Positions 56,241-64,000 of a stretch of DNA of 64,000 nucleotides are shown piece by piece; within the stretch, counting starts at the first letter, position 1, and the number at the start of each line of letters is the position of its first letter. The stretch covers positions 1,550,001 to 1,614,000 of the forward strand of contig JAKLMB010000001.1 in assembly GCA_022813625.1 (NCBI GenBank), given 5' to 3'. This DNA is from Aaosphaeria pasadenensis. Lineage: Eukaryota > Ascomycota > Dothideomycetes > Pleosporales. Under the pieces are notes generated by a model. The model did not search any database. It saw nothing but the letters and a program-made list of their open reading frames with translations, and was not told the origin of the DNA. The translations under genes and the position numbers were made by a program.

Positions 56241-57171
56241 TTACAACGCACCCAACTCCTTGAGCTTTCCAATCATGCCATCGACATCCTCAACCTTGAC
56301 ACCGCCCTGTCGCTGCGGCGGATCCGTAACCTTGACCGTCTTTAACCTAGGCGCAGCATCCAACCCATAATCCTTCAGCGTCTTCTTCTCCAACGGCTTC
56401 TTCTTCGCCTTCATGATATTAGGCAGACTCGCATACCTCGGCTCATTCAACCTCAAATCCGTCGTGATCACCATGGGCAACTTCGTCCTCAACGTCTCCA
56501 CACCCCCATCCACCTCCCTAATCACCGTCACCTTCTCCCCCTCCACCTCCACCTTACTCGCCTGCGTCGCCTGCGGCCAATTCAACAGCCCAGCGAGCAT
56601 CTGGCCCGTCTGCCCGGCGTCGTCATCAATACTCTGCTTCCCCAAGATGACCAGATTACTCTTCTGCTCATCCACCACCTTCTTGAGCAGCTTCGCGACG
56701 CCCAGCGGCTCCAATGCGTCTTTCTCGTCCACCTGCACGTGGATGCTGCGGTCCGCGCCCATGGCCATGGCCGTGCGGAGGATGTCCTGCGCTTTCGCGG
56801 GGCCGGCGGAGATGGCGACGATTTCTTCGACGGGGGTGGCCTTGCGCTCGCGGAGCCGCACCGCTTCTTCGATGGAGAGCTCGTCGAATGGGTTCATGCT
56901 GTGCTTTACGTTGGCGGTTTCGACGGCCGTTTGGGCGCGGTTGACACGCGGTTTGACCTGCGGGGGTTAGTGGGAGGGGGTTTCAGAGGGGGGTTTGCGG
57001 GGGATCTTGGGAAATTGAGCTGGCTTTGGTGGTATAGATGGAGGTATGGGGGAAGTGAGGTTTCTGGTGCTGGTGCTGGTGATGATGTATGGGTAGATGC
57101 GGCATAGTAAGAGAACGTACAGCATAGTCAATGACCCGCTTGATCGGTACCAGGATCCTCAACCCAGACAT
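56241..57171 (-). CDS. ETFB: Electron transfer flavoprotein beta subunit
   Basis: ETF-beta pairs with ETF-alpha in mitochondria to pass electrons from acyl-CoA dehydrogenases to ETF-ubiquinone oxidoreductase. Exons 57171-57121 (17 codons) and 56957-56241 are joined by a 163-nt intron, giving 255 residues, the usual length. The N-terminus MSGLRILVPIKRVIDYA continues as VKPRVNRAQTAVETANVKHS. The AMP-binding region (ADRSIHVQVDEKDALEPLGVA) and the recognition loop DLRLNEPRYASLPNIMKAKK are intact. The C-terminus is a typical short tail. It ends 161 bp from the convergent VMS1 gene. The first exon would be missed by simple ORF calling. Confidence 0.95.
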
Positions 57172-57562
57172 TGTGGCAGACGGAGATGTTGCTCAGCGAT
57201 ACAATTGTCGGGTTGTTGGGGTGGGTGTTTGGGTGTGGGCGTGGTGGTGGTGGGAATGGGAGGATTGGTCGTGGTATAAGTCGAAGTGAAGAGGTGGGAC
57301 AAAAGATCGGAGCTTGATCGCAGACAGAACCGAACCGAGGGTACGATGAATGGACGGGAATGTTTCCCTGCCATTTCGGTTTCCCCCGCCTGGCCTGGAG
57401 TTTTCCGAGAAACGCCAAGGCTTTCATGGGCATTTAGTGCAAGTATCGGAATTATCAGATGCAAGTAATTCATCATGTATCGACCTCAGGCGAATATGTT
57501 GATGTGAAGCGACAATGCGAGAATTATCTATTCTTTTTTTCTAAATCGAAAGAGCTATACGT
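57172..57562. other. Intergenic region
   Basis: About 390 bp holding the ETF-beta promoter and the 3' flank of TAH18. No gene is seen. Confidence 0.55.
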
Positions 57563-59497
57563 CTACCATGTCTCTTGTTTGTAGCGCCCGCTCTTCTCTA
57601 GCGATTCTAAATAGGCTTCAGCAGCCTCTCGAGTGTGCGAACCATGTTTTTGAAAGCCTTCTATCAGAGCCTCTCGCACTGCCTGGGGCATCTTTCCCGA
57701 TGAACCGCAAATATAGACAATACCACCTTTCCTAGCTAATGCATCGAAAACCTTGGCACTCTCCCGCCTTATGAGATCTTGAACATACACCTTTTGTCGC
57801 TAATCGAATGGTCAACTTTATCGCTCAGTGGAATATAGGAAACTTACCTGATCCCTAGAGAAGGCGGGTAAAACCTCAAATGGTGCACCACTGTCTATTA
57901 GCTCCCTCCATTCGTCTTTGAAAAAGTAGTCCGACTCTGCATTTCGACAGCCAAAGAACAAGATGTCTTTTGTGTTGTCATCAACGCTGGCACGTCCCTG
58001 CTCGCTGCGCCAGTAGTTGCGCTGGTAAGTCAATGCCCGCATGGGAGCGACACCAGTTCCTGGCCCGATCATGACCACAGGCTTCTCCGTTTCTGCTTTC
58101 GTCACCCCTAAGCCTCCCTTGTGGAGAGTGACAGCTATCTCTTGTCCTGGCTCGAAGGATGCGACATAGCGCGTACAGACACCCTGTCTAATGCGTTTGA
58201 TGACAGTCCGATACTTGACGATAGCGATGAGCAACTCGATACAGGTCCGCCCTTCGCTCTCTGCAGTAGGGGACTGTGCACTTGCAATGCTGAACTGTCT
58301 GCCGCGAAGAGCAGGTATGATTGAGCAAAGGCGCTGCCACGGTATCTTGACTGTTTCAAATTCCTGCAGGACCTCTAATATACTACGCCGGGGTCTAGTC
58401 GTATAGTCATAAAGTTCGTCAATGTATTCCGGATTGATGAATTCAAGGAGCCGTTCCCGTTGGAACTCGTCATTGGTGAAGTGAGCCAATTGGGCAAAGA
58501 AGGAACGCCGCGGGATTGACATAATATCCAAGTGGTTGGTCAGTAGAATTCGCAGGGTGATGTCATTTTCAGTGGAAATATGTGGTACTGGTAATGCTGT
58601 TGAAGACGAGACATTGGATTGACCTGGTACAAATTTGAGAGGAACGTCTGCCATGGACTCCCAGTGCGTTACTCTCAAAAACTCATCAACATCATTAGGA
58701 AAATTCTTGGGGTATATTGTGAGAACATCTCCTGGTACATAGGGATGGTATCCGGGGACTTCGAGGGTAAGATGGCGAACATCTTGCCAATGTTTCTCTG
58801 CTGTGACTCGGGCATTGGAGAGCACTTTGGCTGATAATCCACCCTTGATAGAAAGAAGATCATTTGAAGGTCGTTCTGAAGCGGGTATGTCCAAGCTCGG
58901 AATTTGAGTTGTGTGCCCGTTAGTAGTTTCAACCGTTTCTCTTGCGAGATCCAGGAGCCATTTAGGATCCAATAAAACATCATCAGGTATTGGTTCGAGG
59001 CCTTCTGGAAGGGGGTATTCTTCTAGAAGACGTTGGCGGAGCTTGGTCGTCCACGGTAGAAATGTTGCATCTACGCCCTCGGGCAGCTGCTCATCAGACT
59101 CTCCACGATCACATACTGGGTGCGCCCCAAGCTGTACGAGACGATTGTACAATTTGCGATGCGCCCAGTTGAATTTAGGGTACGAGGTGTCACCCAAGCC
59201 GAAAGAAGCAAACCTCATCCGCTGTAGGCATCCTGGCCGGAGACGCGCGCTCCGCAAAGACTTCCAGAGGGTCTGGGCGTTGGCGGGCAGTTCTCCCTGT
59301 CCGGTGGTTGAAATGGATATAAGGACAACCGAGTATTGGACGAGCTGGCGGAGATTAATGGCGTTGAGCTCAGAGACGTGGGTGTCGAAATGCAGGCGTT
59401 GTGCAATTCTACCAAGCTCTTCTGCGATATCTTGCGCGTTTCCTGTTTCGGAACCGTAGAGGATCAATGCTCTGCGTCCCTGAGACTCGGCTGCCAT
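57563..59497 (-). CDS. TAH18: Tah18/NDOR1, NADPH-dependent diflavin oxidoreductase
   Basis: Tah18 passes electrons from NADPH via FAD and FMN to Dre2 (anamorsin) for cytosolic iron-sulphur cluster assembly. Exons 59497-57848 and 57799-57563 (48-nt intron) give about 628 residues, the family's usual size. The flavodoxin domain (about 1-150) shows ILYGSETGNAQDIAEEL and FGLGDTSYPKFN. FAD-binding motif RPRRSILEVL and RQFSIAS lie near 370-410. The NADPH-binding region includes IGPGTGVAPMRAL, FFGCRNAESDYFF and the C-terminal YICGSSGKMPQAV. The gene is divergent from the two-RRM gene 1.8 kb away. Confidence 0.96.
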
Positions 59498-61264
59498 TGT
59501 CCGTGCCGGTGCAGAGACAGATCCCGACTCCAGGGGGGGAGGTAGCTTTGGGTGAGGAATAGGGAGGATGAATGGTACGAGACTATGAGTCGGACTGGCA
59601 GGGCAAGCGACTCAGAACCTTACAAGGGGGGAAATAATTACAAGTACAAGTAGGGCTAGAGCTATGGTAGGCGTTCAACGGTGACTCCTTGCCGCAGCAG
59701 GAAAAGATCGGTGCGGTACGTGGGCTGGGCTGGCTGGACACGTCCGTCCCGAAAAGTCAGGATTGGAATGGGTGGAGGTTCGAGAATGTCTAGCGCGAGG
59801 CGGGAGAAGGCGTGCTAAACTAAAGTGAAGCGGCATCGTCATACCTAGCCGTGGCGGCGGAGAGACGGTGTAGTAGTGAAATGTGAACTGTACATACGGA
59901 GTGGTGAGGTGAAGTAGAGAGAGATGAAGTGAAAGTGAACTGAGGTGAACAATGGGGGGATCTTCAGATGTAATCACGTAGGCATTTTGTGTGAGTCGTC
60001 CAGTATTGGGGAGATATTGAATAGTGATGTTTGATTGGTACGAGTAATTGTGATGGCGAATACAATAAATACCAAGGGTAATTGGCTACGACCGTGGTAG
60101 CGGAACTGTGGAAGTGGATAGTTCCGTGGTAGTACTGTGTACCTCATAGGTACAGTAAAGTAAAGAAGAGTAAAGAAAATGCCGGGTTGACAATGACAGG
60201 TGATAAGTTATCAGGTTATCTTGTCACCTTCACCTTGTCTTGTTTTGTTAACTATTCTTCTATTGTGTGGTCCGGCAGTTTAGTGGCAAAGGCGGAAGGC
60301 GGAAGTGGACTCAAAGGCGGTGAGGCAGGAGTGGATAGATGATGTGTTCATTTGATTATATAATACTGTGGGCCACTTCCCTTTCGAGCTACGATTCCAA
60401 TGCATACCATCGTGATTCGTGACTACTTTCTTTACTTCCCTTTCATTACTTTACAAAGAAGTAACTATCATTGTTCTCAAACAGAAGGGAAACAGAGAGG
60501 CATCAGCCAGTAATGTAGTATCGTGCATGGTATATTAGTCCTGAACTCGATGGTGAATAAATAATGTACTCTGTAGTGAAATTCACTGGTATTCTTATAT
60601 AGGAGGAGGCAATGGTAAATTCCACACATAATATTGATGAATGAATGAACGAACGAATGACACAAATGTAAATATTATGATACTCTTCGACTTATTGATC
60701 CCCCATCCCTTTCTTCGTCATTACCTAACTCACCCATCATTTCATTCACTTCATCCGCCTTCCAATTACTTATTCACCTGCCTGTCTGCCTGTTCAGTGC
60801 TTGTATTGTAGTGGTTGAGTATTGACTCTTCCGTGGCCCGTGATTCGAAATTTCCCCAGCCAGGGTGGCACTTGCAGGGCTAAACCCGCTTCGACTTCCC
60901 CTTCCGGTAAGTGCTTGGCGCTTTCTCTCTGCAACTTCAAAATATTTGAAGCTCCACGGCTCCTCCTTTTCTGCCCCATCCATCCAGTCAACTCAAAGGA
61001 CAAACAAACCACAGCTCTTCAACCTTCCCACCACCCTCAACCACTCCTCGGGCTCGTAGCTACCCACCCTCCCAACTCCCTCCGTCAATTTACTTCCACC
61101 TTCCAGGCGGTCCTGTCAATTTCCATCCCTTTCAATTCACACACTGTTCACGGTACGACCTTTACCTAGGCTCTATACCAGGACTTCCCAAGTTTCCCTC
61201 AACTTACCACGCACGTCTCGATACTTGTTCGTGTCATCAACTCCCGTAAACTTCAACCTCAATC
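59498..61264. other. Long divergent promoter region
   Basis: About 1.77 kb between TAH18 and the two-RRM gene, with AAAGTAAAG/AGTAAAG words near 60160 and a pyrimidine-rich leader (60930-61260) before the right-hand gene. A TACGGAGT word (one base short of the motif below) occurs at 59894. No gene is seen. Confidence 0.5.
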
Positions 61265-62553
61265 ATGTCCGCCCCAGTCGATAGTGTTACCGCCCAGATG
61301 GCCACTACCTCCCTCACCGACAATAATGCCGCTACCACCGACAACGCTAGCACTCAACCCACCGCAGCCGAGAACGAGGCTGTTCTTGCCAGCGCCGCTG
61401 AGGGCAGGAGACTTTACATTGGAAACCTCGCATATGCGACCACCGAGGGGGAGTTGAAGGACTTCTTCAAGGACTATCTCGTGTAAGTTGTCCAGAACCA
61501 CCCGATTCGAGCCATCGGGGGTCCTTCTACGTTGACTGAGCTAACCTCGTGTCCTTAACAGCGAGTCTACTACCATCCCCACCAACCCCCGCACCTCTCG
61601 TCCCGTCGGATATGCCTTCGTTGCTCTCTCGACTCCCACTGAGGCAGAGCGTGCCATCGCTGAGCTGAACGGCAAGGCTATCCTTGACCGCAAGGTCTCC
61701 ATCCAGCTCGCTCGCACTCCCGAGGCTCACGCCGAGGGCTCTGGCAGCGGTGCCGAAGGTACCAGCGGTACTGAGCACCGTCGCCGTGCTTCCACTCGCG
61801 GACGTGGCCGCGGACGTGGCCGTGGTGCCCGCGCTGGACGTGGTGGACGTGTAAGTTCGGACATTACATCATAACAGGCGATCATTTTTGGCTAATTTGA
61901 GATCCAGAAGGCCGATGGTGCTGAGGGCGCCGAGACTACTGAGGGTGAGGCCGCTGCCACTGACAGCACACCCGCAGCTGTTCTTCCCTTGACCGATGCA
62001 ACAAACGATGCATCCGCCGAGAAGGGCGCTGAGAAGAAGAACCTCCCCCCACGTGAGCGCAAGCAGCGTGGACCCCCCGAGGATGGTGTTCCTTCCAAGA
62101 CCAAGGTTATGGTCGCCAACCTTCCCTACGACCTCAAGGAGGATAAGGTATGTCGAGCGAAATCCGATTGCGTCATTTTCAAGCTAACAGCCACATCAGC
62201 TCCTCGAGATCTTCAAGGACTACCAACCCACCACCGCTAAGATCGCCCTTCGTCCCATCCCTCGCTTCATGGTCAAGAAGCTCCAGGCCAGGAACGAGCC
62301 CCGCAAGGGCCGTGGTTTCGGCTTCGTCACCCTTGGCTCTGAGGAGCTCCAGCAGAAGGCTTGCGCCGAGATGAACGGAAAGGAGATTGAGGGACGTGAG
62401 ATCGCCGTCAAGGTCGCCATCGACTCTCCCGGAAAGGAGGATGACCACCCTGAGGCTGCTACCGAGGGTGAGGAGGCCGCCGCTGCCCCTGCAGCCACTG
62501 AGGCCCCCGCCGCCACTACCACCGAGACCCCCGCTGCCACGACTACGGCTTAA
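61265..62553 (+). CDS. Two-RRM RNA-binding protein with RGR-rich linker
   Basis: Exons 61265-61482, 61562-61850, 61908-62147 and 62200-62553 join in phase, giving about 366 residues. RRM1 (about 47-125) has RNP2 LYIGNL and RNP1 VGYAFVAL. A linker (about 140-168) holds repeated RGRGRGRGRG. RRM2 (about 233-315) has RNP2 VMVANL and RNP1 RGFGFVTL, and its sequence continues across the last intron. The tail is Ala/Thr/Glu-rich. Codon use is strongly biased, suggesting high expression. I do not place it in a named subfamily; mRNA stability or translation roles are typical of such proteins. The ATG at 61265 follows a long pyrimidine-rich leader. Confidence 0.9.
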
Positions 62554-64000
62554 GAGATTTGCCAGTCTGGTCAGCAAGTAGGAGATGGAGCTGCGTTCTG
62601 ACTTTGTGTCGAGCCTGATCCTGCCTGCTTAAGATATGAGTTCGGATGGGGCAATTTGGAGTTGCCGACACATATTTTCATTACCTGCTAGACATCTTTG
62701 GGCCTGGTTTACTTAGTCGTGAGTATAGGATCGGAAAAGTGAATCGGAGTCTATGGTCCCGGCAGGACCTGGGGTATGGTAGGCCGGATTACTGAAACTT
62801 TGTCTTAAATTACCCTAAAAGATCTACATAATCGACTCAGTCTAGCATTTCAATAATGCAAGAACATGGTCATGACCACTCGGCTTTTGCAAACGTGATC
62901 TTTCTTTGGAGCGTGAAATCAGAATTGACATTTGCTCATGTCACGGATATCCACTAGGTTTGTGCTCAACAGGAATATGTGTCAGCGGAGCATCTCTTTG
63001 AGATTTACTACTGAATTGACTGGGGAAGGAAATAGGGTCTCGCACATCAATGTATACCAAAGTGACCCAAGAAGCCACAACTTCCATACTTTTACGGTTT
63101 TCCCCTTCAAAAAAAAATCACCGAAAGATAAGAGAGCAAGAAAGGAGAGGCAACGACATTGCTTTTTCATCACGTAAACCGCTCACTTATCATATGATTT
63201 GGGAGAGACCCAAACAAACAACCTATATAATACATCAGGAACACTACCTATGTCTCCGACTTGCACGCAGCAATCCCAACTCTTCAAGCTCTTAGCTACC
63301 CTGACCGAGCCAAGCCCAAGCGAAAGAGGAGAAATGCTCACAAAAACATGAAAGAGGACGAGTTTTTTTTTTTTTTTTTTTTTGAAAAATACGTAAATGT
63401 TGGCATGTTTGGGTATCAAGGAAGAGAAATGAATACCGACATTTACAAAAGTCTGTAACTAGAGAAACAGGTTTTCTTCTTCACAGGCACGATTTAGTCA
63501 TTTTAATTTTTGCCATTATGGGGAAAACAAAAAGACTTTTCAAATTTTTTTTGTCTGATTCAGATTTTCCAATTTGTTGTACATACAAAGCGTTGGCACG
63601 TCGTCGAGCTGTCCCCCTTCCTTTGCTAGTATTCCCATGCCCACCACAGCAGTGCATTTGCGAGGCTTATTGCGAGGTGGTCAAGACTGTTGTTCACTAG
63701 CTACAGCACATACACTCTTTAAAATATACATATACTTTACGTCGTTGGGTACAGAGGACGACACGATGAAGCTAGCTAGCCAGCCAGGTAGTAGAGAGCC
63801 CGCCCCGACGTGCCCAATCAATCAGCCAACTAACACTCTGTATCATGTTATGTGTAATTGTGGTATATGATATATGGTAAAAAAATTGGTTCCTTTCTGG
63901 ATATGCTACGGTATCTTGGTTTTCCATTATGTCCGTCCGTCATGCGTTTGGCGGATATCTTTTTTCATTTGCCTTTAAATCCAACGCCGCTGCCATCGCC
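62554..64000. other. Right-edge intergenic region, no gene seen
   Basis: About 1.45 kb. It holds the 3' UTR of the two-RRM gene, a 21-base T tract (63363-63383) and AT-rich DNA. Small frames near 62932-63870 show no family features. A gene may begin beyond the edge. Confidence 0.5.
63363..63383. repeat. Poly(T) tract
   Basis: An unbroken run of 21 T residues is directly visible, followed by GAAAAA. It may be variable or mis-sequenced. Confidence 0.9.

Noticed and set aside
1..64000. tRNA, rRNA, CRISPR or transposon
   Set aside because: I looked for tRNA B-box-like GGTTCGA sequences and found only coding or isolated cases without a paired A box, saw no repeats with regular spacers of CRISPR type, and saw no transposase-like frame or long terminal inverted repeats.

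Overview
The window is nuclear DNA of a filamentous ascomycete (Pezizomycotina). The genes carry short spliceosomal introns, mostly 50-100 nt, with GTAAGT-like donors, CTAAC/CTGAC branch points and AG acceptors. They encode eukaryotic housekeeping proteins alongside fungal-type proteins: Zn2Cys6 clusters, a fungal arginine attenuator peptide, a GH3 glucosidase, a GDSL esterase and an MFS transporter. The class (perhaps Leotiomycetes) is a guess. I found no tRNA, rRNA, CRISPR array or intact mobile element.

Layout. Bases 1-6000 hold accessory-type genes on the minus strand: a small membrane protein, an MFS transporter and a secreted GDSL esterase. Bases 6800-24300 hold conserved cellular genes separated by unusually long, repeat-rich intergenic regions: NC2-alpha/Bur6, tafazzin, a NOSIP-like RING protein, a Ser/Thr kinase, a large coiled-coil protein and Cdc42. 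Bases 27300-32400 hold a transcription factor with two Zn2Cys6 clusters at its extreme C-terminus, followed by a GH3 beta-glucosidase gene whose frame appears broken at one exon. Bases 33577-43494 hold the arginine-specific carbamoyl-phosphate synthase small subunit with its uORF and a cross-pathway-control site, an MIT-like coiled-coil protein, and a GRAM/VASt sterol-transfer protein. Bases 44900-62600 are gene-dense: a cysteine-rich secreted protein, an acinus-like protein, a Utp16-like protein, a mitochondrial Sel1-like protein, an isochorismatase-fold hydrolase, a fungal amidotransferase-fold protein, Vms1, ETF-beta, Tah18 and a two-RRM protein. The last 1.4 kb shows no gene.

Most of these genes are unlinked housekeeping functions, so the window is not a biosynthetic or defence cluster. 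Genes with related roles are the mitochondrial set (CPA1, tafazzin, ETF-beta, Vms1, Sel1-like protein) and the RNA set (acinus, NOSIP-like, Utp16-like, two-RRM protein).

The best-supported regulatory system is the CPA1 leader. It has a TGACTCA element followed by a 24-codon arginine attenuator peptide uORF divided over three exons. Other points to check are the damaged GH3 exon, the unusual domain order of the Zn2Cys6 protein, a 9-bp palindrome-like motif (TACGGAGTA) recurring only in intergenic DNA, a CCGTGATA motif cluster between two genes, and a 46-bp tandem repeat just downstream of a stop codon. Gene starts and introns were read by eye from the sequence. Protein lengths are from those spliced models.
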